A stretch of DNA of 64,000 nucleotides, from positions 1,116,001 through 1,180,000 of the forward strand of contig NZ_CP071405.1 in the NCBI RefSeq assembly GCF_022647325.1, read 5' to 3'. This DNA is from Pantoea deleyi. Lineage in GTDB: Bacteria; Pseudomonadota; Gammaproteobacteria; Enterobacterales; Enterobacteriaceae. The notes under the pieces are model-generated. The model did no database searches. It had not been told where the DNA came from and saw nothing but the letters and a program-made list of their open reading frames with translations. This document shows, piece by piece, positions 1 through 8,753 of the stretch; the first letter of the stretch is position 1, and every line of letters begins with the position of its first letter. Made by a program: the position numbers and the translations under genes.

Positions 1-64
1 CGCCTGGCTGGCGCTGATGCTGGCGAATGGACTGGCGACCCGCCGGAATGCGAGGTCATCATGA
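1..64 (+). CDS. ABC transporter permease, C-terminal end only
   Basis: The frame that begins at base 2 is open from the window edge and encodes about 20 residues (AWLALMLANGLATRR...) ending at a TGA at 62-64. That TGA overlaps the ATG of the next permease as ATGA, which is typical of translationally coupled importer genes. A hydrophobic stretch followed by a short basic tail fits the last membrane helix of a permease. Binding-protein importers of this class usually carry two permeases, so this is inferred to be the first. The rest of the gene and the solute-binding protein lie outside the window. Confidence 0.6.
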   Translation, partial: AWLALMLANGLATRRNARSS

Positions 65-876
65 AACGCCGGGGACTCTTTTATCTGCAGGTGACAATCA
101 CCAGCCTGACCGCGCTGTTTATGATCGTGCCGGTCGTGCTCTCCATGCTGGCGGGCGTCACGCAGAACTATTTCGTGGGTCTGCGCAGCGGCCTGACGCT
201 GAAGTGGGTGGCGCAGGTGTGGCAGATGTATGGCGACACGTTCTGGCTGTCGCTGCTGATCGCCCTGAGCTGTCTGGCGGTGACGGTCATCGTGGGCGTG
301 CCCGCCGCCTGGGGGTTACTGAAGTCGCCGTCACGCTGGGCCGCCCGCATTGAGGAGTGCCTGATGCTGCCGGTGGCGCTGCCCGGGCTGGCCACCGCGC
401 TGGGCATCATCCTGCTCTATGGTCAGTTCAGCGGTTTGCGCGACAGCTGGCTCTTTATTCTGATTGGCCATGTGCTCTTTACGCTGCCCTTTATGATCCG
501 ACCGGTGCTGTCGGTAATGCAGGCGATTGACCTGCCGCGCCTGGAAGAGGCCGCCGCCAGTCTGGGCGCGGGGTTCTGGTTCCGCTTCTTTACCGTGGTT
601 ATCCCGAACTGCCGCAACGGCATCCTGGCGGGGGCGTTCATGGTGATCACGCTGTCGGTCGGAGAGTTCAACATTACCTGGATGCTGCACACGCCACTGA
701 CCAAAACCCTGCCGGTCGGGCTGGCCGACAGCTACACCTCGATGCGGCTGGAGGTCGGTTCCGCCTACACCCTGATCTTTATCATGATGATTTTACCGCT
801 GCTGCTGTTGCTCAACACCTGTAATCACTGGCTGGAACGGCAGGCGTCGCGGCAGCAGAGAGAGGAGACCCTATGA
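61..876 (+). CDS. ABC importer inner-membrane permease
   Basis: This 271-residue protein has about six hydrophobic segments and the MetI/BPD-type permease core. Near residues 160-180 it has the EAA loop (LEEAAASLGAGFWFRFF followed by VIPN), the site that docks on the ATPase. It resembles permeases of the iron(III), polyamine, thiamine and 2-aminoethylphosphonate importer group. Translation is coupled on both sides: its ATG overlaps the preceding stop, and its TGA at 874-876 overlaps the ATG of the ATPase gene. The substrate cannot be read from the sequence. The phosphodiesterase that closes the operon suggests an organophosphate such as a glycerophosphodiester or a phosphonate (inference). 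Confidence 0.85.
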   Translation: MKRRGLFYLQVTITSLTALFMIVPVVLSMLAGVTQNYFVGLRSGLTLKWVAQVWQMYGDTFWLSLLIALSCLAVTVIVGVPAAWGLLKSPSRWAARIEECLMLPVALPGLATALGIILLYGQFSGLRDSWLFILIGHVLFTLPFMIRPVLSVMQAIDLPRLEEAAASLGAGFWFRFFTVVIPNCRNGILAGAFMVITLSVGEFNITWMLHTPLTKTLPVGLADSYTSMRLEVGSAYTLIFIMMILPLLLLLNTCNHWLERQASRQQREETL

Positions 877-1856
877 AAGAGGCCGTTAACGTGACGCTGC
901 GCCACTGCTCGCGTCGTTTTAATCAGCAGGTCGCGCTGCACCCGCTCGATCTGCAGGTTCAGGCTGGCGAAACCCTGGTGCTGCTGGGACCGTCGGGCTG
1001 CGGCAAGACCACGCTGCTGCGTATCATCAGCGGCCTGGAAAGCAGCGATCCGCCGGGTGAGATCTGGTTTGATCAGCGAAACGTCACGGCGCTGCCGATC
1101 GAGAAACGCAATGTCGGCATGGTGTTCCAGAACTACGCGCTCTTCCCGACGCTCAATGTGGCGCAGAACGTCGCCTATGGCCTGAAGGTGCAGGGTGTGC
1201 CGCGTGCTGAGCGTGAGGCGCGGGTCGCAGAGATGCTGGCGCTGGTGGATCTGACCCATCTGTCACATCGGGCTATCGATAAATTGTCCGGCGGACAGAA
1301 GCAGCGGGTGGCGCTGGCCCGTGCGCTGGCCGCCCGGCCTAAAGTGCTGCTGTTTGATGAGCCGCTGGCGGCGCTTGACGCCAGGCTGCGCGATCGGCTG
1401 CGGCTGGAGATCGGCGCGCTGCTCAAGCGGCTGGCCATCACCGCCGTCTACGTCACGCACGATCAGCAGGAGGCGATGGCGCTGGGCGATCGCATCGCGG
1501 TCATGGAGCAGGGCCGTCTGGTGCAGCTCGATACCCCGCAGGCGATCTATCAGCGCCCGGCCTCCCGCTTTGTGGCCGACTTTGTGGGGGCCATTAACTG
1601 CATCGCACACGATCCCCAGGGGCAGCCGCTGCGTTTCTGTCGCCCGGAAGAGATCCTGCTGGCCGACGAGAGCCGCTATCCGCAGCGCGGCGTGATTGTC
1701 GGCAGCACGTTTCTCGGCGCTTCGCAGCGCCTGATGATCGATATCGGTCTGGATAAGCCTATCCAGGTAGAACGTCATGCCCGCGAAATCTGGCAGGCGG
1801 GGCAGCGCATCAGCTGGTCGCTGACCCGTCAGGCCGCGCTGGAATTCAGCTGTTAA
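873..1856 (+). CDS. ABC importer ATP-binding subunit (PotA/FbpC class)
   Basis: This is a 327-residue nucleotide-binding subunit of a binding-protein importer. Visible motifs are Walker A (GPSGCGKTT, about 39-47), the Q-loop in MVFQNYALFP, the signature [15 protein letters not shown], Walker B (VLLFDEPLAALDA) and the H-loop (VYVTHDQQEA). The last third (from about residue 240) is a TOBE-like regulatory domain. It starts 4 bases inside the upstream permease gene and ends 10 bases before the phosphodiesterase gene, so all are one transcription unit. Enterobacterial UgpC and PhnT are relatives. The substrate is unassigned. Confidence 0.88.
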   Translation: MKEAVNVTLRHCSRRFNQQVALHPLDLQVQAGETLVLLGPSGCGKTTLLRIISGLESSDPPGEIWFDQRNVTALPIEKRNVGMVFQNYALFPTLNVAQNVAYGLKVQGVPRAEREARVAEMLALVDLTHLSHRAIDKLSGGQKQRVALARALAARPKVLLFDEPLAALDARLRDRLRLEIGALLKRLAITAVYVTHDQQEAMALGDRIAVMEQGRLVQLDTPQAIYQRPASRFVADFVGAINCIAHDPQGQPLRFCRPEEILLADESRYPQRGVIVGSTFLGASQRLMIDIGLDKPIQVERHAREIWQAGQRISWSLTRQAALEFSC

Positions 1857-1866
1857 GGAGTCCGTT

Positions 1867-2697
1867 GTGTCACATCAGCCCACCGTGATCGCGCAAATCA
1901 GCGATCTGCATATCAAGGCCAATGGCCGTCTCTCTTACCGACAGGTCGATACGCATACGGCCTTACTGCAGGTGATCGACACGCTTAATGCGCTGCGACC
2001 GCGCCCCGATGTGGTGGTGGTCACCGGCGATCTTGTCGATTTTGGCCGGCCGGAAGAGTATCAGACGCTGCGCGCCGCGCTGCAGCGCCTGCAGCTGCCC
2101 GTTTATCTGATGGCGGGCAATCACGACGACCGCGAGGCGCTGCGTGCCGCCTTCCCGGATCACCCCTATCTGCAGTCGGGGCCGACCCTGAACTGGCAGC
2201 TTCGCGTCGGCGGCGTCAGGCTGCTGGCGCTGGACTCCAGCGTGCCGCAGCAGCCGTGGGGGGAGCTGGATGCGCAGCAACTGGAGTGGCTGGATCACGC
2301 CCTGAGCGCGGCCGCGGATGAGCCGACGCTGGTGATGCTGCATCATCCGCCGTTTGCCTGCGGCATCGCGCATATGGATCGACAGCGATTACGTCACCCC
2401 GACGCCCTTGAGGCGATCGTCGCCCGCCATCCCCATGTTGAGCGGGTGCTCTGCGGTCATCTGCACCGCAGTCTGCAGACCCGTTTTGGCGGCACTCTGG
2501 CCTGTGTCGCGCCTGGCGTGTCGCATCAGGTGGCGCTGGATCTGCATCCCGACGGACCGGCTCACTTTATTCTGGAGCCGCCTGGCTTCTTACTGCACTG
2601 CTGGCAGCCCGGTCAGGGCATGGTCACGCATCAGTGCGCGATTGGGAACTTTTCCGGCCCCTGGCCCTTTTACGACAGCCAGGGATTAATTGATTAG
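1867..2697 (+). CDS. Class III phosphodiesterase, GpdQ-like
   Basis: This 276-residue metallophosphoesterase starts at GTG 1867, with AAGGAG 6-11 bases upstream. All binuclear metal-site motifs are visible in order: ISDLH, GDLVD, GNHDD, MLHHPP and CGHLH. The closest family I recognise is Klebsiella aerogenes glycerophosphodiesterase GpdQ (about 274 residues), with the E. coli cAMP phosphodiesterase CpdA more distant. There is no signal peptide, so it is cytoplasmic. Its place as the last gene of an importer operon suggests that it hydrolyses an imported phosphodiester to release usable phosphate or glycerol phosphate. A cyclic-nucleotide role is a weaker alternative. Confidence 0.8.
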   Translation: MSHQPTVIAQISDLHIKANGRLSYRQVDTHTALLQVIDTLNALRPRPDVVVVTGDLVDFGRPEEYQTLRAALQRLQLPVYLMAGNHDDREALRAAFPDHPYLQSGPTLNWQLRVGGVRLLALDSSVPQQPWGELDAQQLEWLDHALSAAADEPTLVMLHHPPFACGIAHMDRQRLRHPDALEAIVARHPHVERVLCGHLHRSLQTRFGGTLACVAPGVSHQVALDLHPDGPAHFILEPPGFLLHCWQPGQGMVTHQCAIGNFSGPWPFYDSQGLID

Positions 2698-2853
2698 GGC
2701 CAGCCAGATCTGCATTCACAGGGGGTAAATTTGTCTTAATGCTGCTCAAAAAGGGTGACACCGTGTAAACTTAAGCCCGGATCTCAGGGCTTATGACACA
2801 ATAAAATAATCAGGCATTCAGGACATGACACTCTTCTTCAGGGCGGCGACGCC
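2698..2853 (+). other. Gap between phosphodiesterase and diguanylate cyclase genes
   Basis: These 156 bases hold no convincing gene. An AT-rich stretch around 2795-2815 could hold the promoter of the downstream cyclase gene, but no box is close enough to consensus to call. I see no strong terminator for the importer operon. Confidence 0.4.
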
Positions 2854-4419
2854 ATGCTAAAGCTCTTTCGGCTCAAAGCCGATTTGCGCAATCTGATCGC
2901 CCTGCTGGTGATTGTCAGCATTGTCATCACGCTGGCAAACACGCTCTACGCCACCTGGCGGGTCCAGCGGCAGGTGCTCATCGATACCACGCTCGAAGCG
3001 AACCGCGCCTATGCCGCCAAGCTGGCCTCGACCAGCGAAATCTTCTTTCAGCTGGCACAGTCCCAGCTCCACTACAGCGCCAATCAGCTGAGCCGCGACT
3101 TTAACAATGATGCGCTGCTGAAGAGCGAGGTTAACCGCCTGCGCGAACAGACCGCCAGTTTCAACTCGGTGGCGGTGGTGGATGCGCAGGGGATAGTCAA
3201 AGCGATTTCGCCGGAGTCCCTGACGTTGCAGGGCATGCACCTGACCAGCGACGCCTCGCGTGAGGCGCTGACCCTGCGGCAGCCCATCATCAGTAAACCG
3301 ACGCTTTCTGCCGCTAATAATCTGCTGGTGTTTGTCTCCTGGCCCATCTGGAGTGCCGAGGGCGACTACCTCGGCTATGTCGGCGGTACGATCTATCTGA
3401 AGAAAAAAAGCATTCTGAACGCGCTGCTGGGTGAGCAGTTCTATCGGGATGGCACCACGGTGTATGTGCTCGACAGCAATAACGAGGTGCTCTATCACCA
3501 GAATCGTCAGCTGATTGGCAAAATTCTGCCCGCCATCGTCAGCCCGCGTGACGAGCAGACCAACGGTTCGCTGATAATCGACGGGTCCGGGGACGCCATG
3601 CAGCTGGCTGGCTTTGCAGTGGTGCCGACCACCGGCTGGACGGTGGTGGCGCTGAAGCCCATCAACATCACGCTGAATCCGCTTTCGGGGCTGTTAATGA
3701 AAGTCCTGAAAAACTCGGTGCCCTTTGCACTGCTGACCCTGCTGGTCGCCGTGGTGCTGGCACGGCTGATTGCCCGTCCGCTTTTCCAGCTGGCCCGCAA
3801 AGCCAGCCGGATGGATGCGCAGGGGGTTTCTAAAGAGATTGGCGGCATCACCGCATGGTATTTCGAGGCGGCGCAGGTTAAGCGGGCACTGCTCACCGGC
3901 ATCGGGCTGGTGCAGGATAAAATCGGCCGTCTTAACTCAGAAGCGCAGACCGATCCGCTGACCCAGCTGCTGAATCGCCGGGGGCTTAACGCCGTGCTGG
4001 AGTACTATCGCACGCTGCGTCAGCCGTTTGCGGTGCTGGCGCTGGATATCGATCACTTCAAGAACGTGAATGACAGCTGGGGTCACGACGTGGGCGATAG
4101 AGTCATTCAGCAGGTGGCGAGCACGCTGCGTGCCAGCGCCCGTCAGTCGGATGTGGTGTGTCGCAACGGCGGAGAGGAGTTCCTGATGCTGCTGCCGGGA
4201 ACGTCACTGGACGAGGCGCAGATTATCGCAGAGCGCGTGCGGCTCGGCATCGCTGAAGCGTGGCTCACCGATGTCGGCAGGATCACCCTCTCTATCGGCG
4301 TGGCGGCCTGGAACGGGTCTGCGGAAGGCGGGCTGGAAGGCAGCCTGAAACAGGCGGATGCGGCGCTCTATCAGGCAAAAAATGCCGGACGCAACTGTGT
4401 GATTGTTGCAGCGTCATAA
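2854..4419 (+). CDS. Membrane diguanylate cyclase, Cache plus GGDEF domains
   Basis: The 521-residue protein has an N-terminal membrane helix (about 13-33), an extracytoplasmic region of about 250 residues with Cache sensor character, a second helix (about 285-310), a HAMP-like linker and a C-terminal GGDEF domain. The active-site loop reads GGEEF and is preceded by RQSD at exactly the five-residue distance of an inhibitory I-site. It should therefore make cyclic di-GMP from two GTP and be subject to product inhibition. DxLTxLxNRR is visible as DPLTQLLNRR. There is no EAL domain. The ligand of the Cache domain is unknown. E. coli has no counterpart at this spot beside bcp. Confidence 0.88.
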   Translation: MLKLFRLKADLRNLIALLVIVSIVITLANTLYATWRVQRQVLIDTTLEANRAYAAKLASTSEIFFQLAQSQLHYSANQLSRDFNNDALLKSEVNRLREQTASFNSVAVVDAQGIVKAISPESLTLQGMHLTSDASREALTLRQPIISKPTLSAANNLLVFVSWPIWSAEGDYLGYVGGTIYLKKKSILNALLGEQFYRDGTTVYVLDSNNEVLYHQNRQLIGKILPAIVSPRDEQTNGSLIIDGSGDAMQLAGFAVVPTTGWTVVALKPINITLNPLSGLLMKVLKNSVPFALLTLLVAVVLARLIARPLFQLARKASRMDAQGVSKEIGGITAWYFEAAQVKRALLTGIGLVQDKIGRLNSEAQTDPLTQLLNRRGLNAVLEYYRTLRQPFAVLALDIDHFKNVNDSWGHDVGDRVIQQVASTLRASARQSDVVCRNGGEEFLMLLPGTSLDEAQIIAERVRLGIAEAWLTDVGRITLSIGVAAWNGSAEGGLEGSLKQADAALYQAKNAGRNCVIVAAS

Positions 4420-4494
4420 ACGTCGGGCTGTGATGAGAGGGGCAGCACGTGAGGCAGGCAGGGCGCGGCGACAGAGCGACCGCGCCCCTGAACA

Positions 4495-4962
4495 TCAGGC
4501 TGACTTAACGTACTCCAGCACCATGTCGTGATGATTCGAGGTTTTAAAGTTATCAAAGACTTTTTCAACCTTGCCTTCAGCGTCAACCAGGAAGCTGATG
4601 CGATGAATACCGTCATAGGTTTTGCCCATAAAGGTTTTTTCACCCCAGACGCCAAACGCCTGGCAGACTTCATGATTTTCATCTGAGAGCAGGGTAAAGT
4701 TCAGCAGCTCTTTCTCAGCAAAGCGTGACAGTTTTTCTGGTTTGTCAGTGCTGATACCCAGCACTTCCACGCCCGCTTTCTTCAACTCATCCATATTGTC
4801 ACGCAGACCGCACGCCTGCACGGTGCAGCCCGGTGTCATCGCCTTCGGGTAGAAGTAGACCAGAACGCGCTGTCCCTGGAAGTCGGTCAGATTCACGTGT
4901 TCGCCATCCTGATCGGGCAGGCTAAATGCGGGTGCGGTATCTCCGGCTTTCAGTGGATTCAT
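4495..4962 (-). CDS. bcp: Thioredoxin-dependent peroxiredoxin Bcp
   Basis: This 155-residue protein is nearly identical in layout to E. coli BCP. It reduces hydrogen and organic peroxides using thioredoxin. The peroxidatic cysteine is C46 in TPGC and the resolving cysteine is C51 in VQAC, giving the atypical two-Cys arrangement. Two ATGs are adjacent; the second (4962) is chosen because GGAG lies about 5 bases upstream of it and because it matches the family start MNPLKAGD. It lies tail to tail with the diguanylate cyclase gene and follows gcvR in the same direction, as in E. coli. Confidence 0.95.
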   Translation of the reverse strand: MNPLKAGDTAPAFSLPDQDGEHVNLTDFQGQRVLVYFYPKAMTPGCTVQACGLRDNMDELKKAGVEVLGISTDKPEKLSRFAEKELLNFTLLSDENHEVCQAFGVWGEKTFMGKTYDGIHRISFLVDAEGKVEKVFDNFKTSNHHDMVLEYVKSA

Positions 4963-5117
4963 CACATCTCTCCATTTTTTTATTCAGGCTGTGGGTAATA
5001 CACTATCCGGCCAGAAACGGCCAGAGGCAAAATAACCTTCAGGGGGTATTTCACCACATAGCCGCGTGCTCAGCCGCCAGTAATGTGGAGAAATAACTCC
5101 GGCTTACAGACCCAGGC

Positions 5118-5699
5118 TTAGCGTACCGCGCTGACCGATTCGCTGTTGTCGGCGTCGGAGGCGCTATAGAGGCGCAGTGACCCCCTGGCATTCAGCTCCT
5201 GACAGAGCGCATTAAACGCCTGCTCGAACGTTGTGCCGCTGGTCCGCGTCGGACTGTGGGCTGTCATTTGAATATAGAGCGTCGGCGGCAAATCCTGCTG
5301 CGCAGGCGTAATGCGCGACACCAGCTCCGCCACATTCATCTGATGTTTATCGATCAGATCGGTAAAGCGTTCAATGGTATGCGGTGAATCGGCAACCTCA
5401 ACCTGAATAAACGCCGTGTCCGGCATCGGCGGACGCAGCCGGGCATTGGTGCGCTTCATCACGATCAGCAGCTCCAGCTCGGCGCCTTTCAGCGGCAGCG
5501 TCGACTCGATCAGCGTAATGGCGTTCCAGCTGCCCGACAGCAGCATAATAAAGGTGAACTCATCCCCAAGCATGGCAAGACGGCTATCTTCGATATTGCA
5601 ACCGCAGCTGCTGACGTGTCGGGTAATGGTGTTGACGATACCCGGACGGTCAACACCAAGGGCGGTGATCACCAGATGATGGGGCTGAGATGGCGACAA
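5118..5699 (-). CDS. gcvR: Glycine cleavage system repressor GcvR
   Basis: The 193-residue protein carries two ACT domains (HLVITALGVDRPGIVN at the start and a second from about residue 100). In E. coli, GcvR binds GcvA and glycine to repress the gcvTHP operon. No ATG occurs near the family start. The frame is open further upstream, but homology begins at SPSQPHHLVIT, so the best start is TTG at 5697-5699, with AGAGG about 10 bases before it. A start at an upstream ATG (5732) would add an unconserved hydrophobic leader and is less likely. It is divergent from dapA across about 140 bases. Confidence 0.9.
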   Translation of the reverse strand: MSPSQPHHLVITALGVDRPGIVNTITRHVSSCGCNIEDSRLAMLGDEFTFIMLLSGSWNAITLIESTLPLKGAELELLIVMKRTNARLRPPMPDTAFIQVEVADSPHTIERFTDLIDKHQMNVAELVSRITPAQQDLPPTLYIQMTAHSPTRTSGTTFEQAFNALCQELNARGSLRLYSASDADNSESVSAVR

Positions 5700-5842
5700 A
5701 ATGGCTTTTCCTCTGCTTTCGCTAATAACCATAAGGTAAACATAAAAAAAACTGCTGACAAGCGCGGGAATAGCGTGGCTGGCTTGCTTTTCCCTAAGTG
5801 TAAAACGTACCATGAAGCACTTGTTTGTCGAGGGGATCGCCA

Positions 5843-6721
5843 ATGTTTACGGGAAGTATTGTTGCACTCGTTACGCCAATGGATGACAGCGGTAATGTCT
5901 GCCGGTCGAGTCTGAAAAAACTGATTGATTATCATGTCGCCAGCGGCACCGCGGCGATCGTTTCCGTGGGCACCACAGGCGAATCTGCTACTCTGAGCCA
6001 TGAAGAACATGGTGACGTGGTGATGCTGACCCTGGAGCTGGCCGATGGCCGTATTCCGGTCATTGCCGGAACCGGCGCTAACGCTACTGCCGAAGGCATC
6101 TCTCTGACGAAGCGTTTTGAAAATTCCGGTGTGGTGGGCTGCCTGACCGTCACGCCCTATTATAACCGTCCGACTCAGGAAGGGTTGTTCCAGCACTTTA
6201 AAGCCATTGCCAACAGCACCAGCCTGCCGCAGATGCTCTACAACGTGCCTTCGCGCACCGGGTGTGACATGCTGCCGGAAACCGTCGCCCGCCTGGCCGA
6301 AATCAAAAATATTATCGGAATCAAAGAGGCGACCGGGAACTTATCGCGGGTTAGTCAGATCCAAGAGCTGGTTGATGACGATTTCATTCTGGTCAGTGGC
6401 GATGACGCGACTGCACTGGACTTTATGCAACTGGGCGGCAAAGGCGTCATTTCGGTGACGGCAAACGTGGCTGCGCGCGAAATGGCTGAACTGTGTCAAC
6501 TCGCACAGCAGGGCAATTTCGTCGAGGCTCGCCGCCTGAATCAGCGTCTGATGCACCTGCACCAGATGCTTTTCTGTGAACCCAATCCTATCCCGGTGAA
6601 ATGGGCTGCGAAACAGCTAGGATTAATCGCTAACGACACGCTGCGTCTGCCTATGACGCCACTGACTGCAGCCGGCCAGCCGAAAGTGGAGCAGGCGCTG
6701 GTGAAAGCGGGTTTGCGATAA
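5843..6721 (+). CDS. dapA: 4-hydroxy-tetrahydrodipicolinate synthase DapA
   Basis: The enzyme condenses pyruvate with aspartate semialdehyde, the first committed step of the lysine and diaminopimelate pathway. At 292 residues it has exactly the E. coli length. Visible are GTTGES (substrate phosphate-like loop), YNVPSRTG with the catalytic tyrosine region, and [10 protein letters not shown] with the Schiff-base lysine. The start at 5843 (MFTGSIVAL) is preferred to an in-frame ATG at 5825 because it matches the family and has GAGGGGATC 6-14 bases upstream. It is followed 14 bases later by bamC, the usual dapA-bamC pairing. Confidence 0.96.
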   Translation: MFTGSIVALVTPMDDSGNVCRSSLKKLIDYHVASGTAAIVSVGTTGESATLSHEEHGDVVMLTLELADGRIPVIAGTGANATAEGISLTKRFENSGVVGCLTVTPYYNRPTQEGLFQHFKAIANSTSLPQMLYNVPSRTGCDMLPETVARLAEIKNIIGIKEATGNLSRVSQIQELVDDDFILVSGDDATALDFMQLGGKGVISVTANVAAREMAELCQLAQQGNFVEARRLNQRLMHLHQMLFCEPNPIPVKWAAKQLGLIANDTLRLPMTPLTAAGQPKVEQALVKAGLR

Positions 6722-6735
6722 TTTAGGGAGTTTGA

Positions 6736-7767
6736 ATGAATTACTCAGTAAAGCGGTCAACAGTAGCCACAGTAGTGGGGCTTTCTACTCTGATGCTGTT
6801 GTCGGCCTGTTCCAGCGATCAGCGTTATAAGCGCCAGGTCAGCGGCGACGAATCTTATCTTGAAGCCAGCCAGTTGAGTGAACTCAAAGCGCCTGCCGGT
6901 ATGATCCTGCCGGTGCAGCGCGGTGACTACGACGTGCCGCGCACTGCCAGCCAGGCGCCCGTCGGCAAACAGCTCGACATTCGTCCGCCCGCCCAGCCGC
7001 TGGCGCTGATGAACGGCACCCGCGCACAGTTCAGCAACAACAGCGGCGCCCTGATGATTGAAAACAGCCGTGGTTCAGTCTGGCCTCAGCTGGTTAACGT
7101 CGTGCAGTCTTACAAGTTCCCTATCGCTTCACGCAATGACGCCGGCCAGCAGCTGACAACCGACTGGGTGCAGTGGAACCGCGCCGATGAAGATCAGCAG
7201 TACCGGGGGCGTTACCAGATCAGCGTGCAGTCGCAGAGCTATCAGCAGCAGGTGACCGTGCGTCTGCTGGAGCTGCAGCAGGCGGGTAAAACGGTTACCT
7301 CACCGGTGCAGATCCAGCGTTACACCGCGCAGATGCTGAACGACATCAGTACCGGTATGGATAAGATCGAAACGGCCAGCGAAAACGCCGCCTCCGGCCG
7401 CGTGACCGGATCGATTGACGTGCAGAGCGGTGCCGATGATACCGGCCTGCCGATGCTGATCCTGCGCACGCCGTACAACGTGGCCTGGCAGCGTCTGCCG
7501 GACGCGATGAAGCGTGTCGGTATGGAGGTGACGGATACCACCCGCTCAACCGGCAGCATGAAGGTGACCTATAAGTCACTGAGCAGCAGCGACTGGGATG
7601 CGATTGGCGCGAAAGATCCGGAATTGCCCAATGGCGATTACAAGGTACAGGTCGGCGATCTCGACAACCGCACCAGCCTGCAATTCATCGACCCGAAAGG
7701 GCATGTGCTGACCCAGTCGCAGAATGATGCGCTGGTGGCCGTGTTCCAGGCGGCGCTGAACAAATAA
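6736..7767 (+). CDS. bamC: Outer-membrane assembly lipoprotein BamC
   Basis: This 343-residue lipoprotein of the BAM complex helps insert beta-barrel proteins. The signal peptide ends in the lipobox LLSAC, placing the lipid on C25. The following segment [19 protein letters not shown] is the conserved unstructured region that contacts BamD. Two helix-grip domains follow. GGAG lies 9 bases upstream of the ATG. An intrinsic terminator follows within 10 bases of the stop. Formerly nlpB. Confidence 0.95.
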   Translation: MNYSVKRSTVATVVGLSTLMLLSACSSDQRYKRQVSGDESYLEASQLSELKAPAGMILPVQRGDYDVPRTASQAPVGKQLDIRPPAQPLALMNGTRAQFSNNSGALMIENSRGSVWPQLVNVVQSYKFPIASRNDAGQQLTTDWVQWNRADEDQQYRGRYQISVQSQSYQQQVTVRLLELQQAGKTVTSPVQIQRYTAQMLNDISTGMDKIETASENAASGRVTGSIDVQSGADDTGLPMLILRTPYNVAWQRLPDAMKRVGMEVTDTTRSTGSMKVTYKSLSSSDWDAIGAKDPELPNGDYKVQVGDLDNRTSLQFIDPKGHVLTQSQNDALVAVFQAALNK

Positions 7768-7776
7768 AGTTGCCTC

Positions 7777-7809
7777 AGGCCGGAGATTCTCCGGCCTTTT
7801 TTTTTTGTT
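7777..7809 (+). terminator. Terminator after bamC
   Basis: AGGCCGGA and TCCGGCCT form an 8-bp stem around GATTC, followed by a run of ten T residues. This is a strong intrinsic terminator for dapA-bamC. Confidence 0.9.
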
Positions 7810-7814
7810 TTTGG

Positions 7815-7847
7815 CATAATAGCGCGCGGCGAAGTAAACGATTGCGT
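7815..7847 (+). promoter_or_regulatory. purC promoter with PurR operator
   Basis: A -10 like CATAAT lies at 7815-7820. At 7832-7847, read on the minus strand, ACGCAATCGTTTACTT matches every fixed position of the PurR consensus (ANGCAANCGNTTNCNT). The box would overlap the start of transcription, giving hypoxanthine/guanine-dependent repression as known for purC in E. coli. No clean -35 is visible within the T-rich terminator tail. Confidence 0.75.
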
Positions 7848-7912
7848 CAAGGCAATCGCCGCAGCGGCACTGGCCGCTGACCACCCGTTATTTCAAGTCT
7901 GGAGTGAACAAG

Positions 7913-8626
7913 ATGCAAAAGCGAGCTGAGTTGTATCGCGGTAAAGCGAAAACCGTATACAGCACCGATAACCCGGATCTGCTGATACTCGAATTCCGCA
8001 ACGATACGTCAGCAGGTGATGGCGCCCGAATCGAGCAGTTTGATCGCAAGGGAATGGTTAACAACAAGTTTAACCACTTCATCATGACCAAATTGCAGGA
8101 AGCGGGGATCCCGACCCAGATGGAAGCGCTGCTGTCGGATAACGAAGCGCTGGTGAAGAAGCTGGAGATGGTGCCGGTGGAGTGCGTGGTCCGCAACCGC
8201 GCCGCAGGCTCGCTGGTAAAACGTCTGGGCGTGGAAGAGGGGATGGTGCTTAATCCGCCGCTGTTTGATCTTTTCCTGAAGGATGATGCAAAGCACGACC
8301 CGATGGTCAACGAATCCTACTGCGAAACCTTTGGCTGGGTCAGCAAACAGAACCTGGCGCGTATGCAGGAGCTGACCTTTAAAGCTAACGATGTGCTGAG
8401 CAAACTGTTCGACGATGCGGGTCTGATTCTGGTCGACTTTAAGCTGGAGTTCGGCCTGTTCAACGGCGAAGTAACGCTGGGCGATGAGTTCTCGCCAGAC
8501 GGCGCCCGCCTGTGGGACAAAGAGACGCTCGACAAGATGGACAAAGACCGTTTCCGTCAGAGCCTCGGTGGCGTGGTGGAAGCTTATGAAGCGGTCGCGC
8601 AGCGACTGGGCGTCACACTCGACTGA
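7913..8626 (+). CDS. purC: SAICAR synthetase PurC
   Basis: Phosphoribosylaminoimidazole-succinocarboxamide synthase joins aspartate to CAIR in purine synthesis, using ATP. The 237-residue length equals E. coli PurC. Recognisable segments are YRGKAKTVY at the nucleotide site, [10 protein letters not shown] and DFKLEFG. ATG 7913 is chosen over an in-frame GTG at 7904 because the family starts MQK and GGAG sits about 8 bases upstream of the ATG. It is preceded by a PurR box and closed by an intrinsic terminator, so it is probably monocistronic. Confidence 0.96.
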   Translation: MQKRAELYRGKAKTVYSTDNPDLLILEFRNDTSAGDGARIEQFDRKGMVNNKFNHFIMTKLQEAGIPTQMEALLSDNEALVKKLEMVPVECVVRNRAAGSLVKRLGVEEGMVLNPPLFDLFLKDDAKHDPMVNESYCETFGWVSKQNLARMQELTFKANDVLSKLFDDAGLILVDFKLEFGLFNGEVTLGDEFSPDGARLWDKETLDKMDKDRFRQSLGGVVEAYEAVAQRLGVTLD

Positions 8627-8650
8627 GTCTGTCCGCCGCCGCGCAGCATA

Positions 8651-8676
8651 AGGAGAGCCACGGCTCTCCTTTTTTC
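8651..8676 (+). terminator. Terminator after purC
   Basis: AGGAGAGCC and GGCTCTCCT form a 9-bp stem around two bases, followed by six T residues. Confidence 0.88.
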
Positions 8677-8753
8677 ATTTTGGCGTAAAGCTGGTGATTG
8701 CGTCGTCACACAACTAAAATCATGCCATCTGAAAATGTCTGAGGGAATACAGC

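Noticed and set aside
4461..4487. GGGCGCGG/CCGCGCCC hairpin between the diguanylate cyclase gene and bcp as a terminator
   Set aside because: The stem is perfect but no T-run follows on either strand; it may be structural only.
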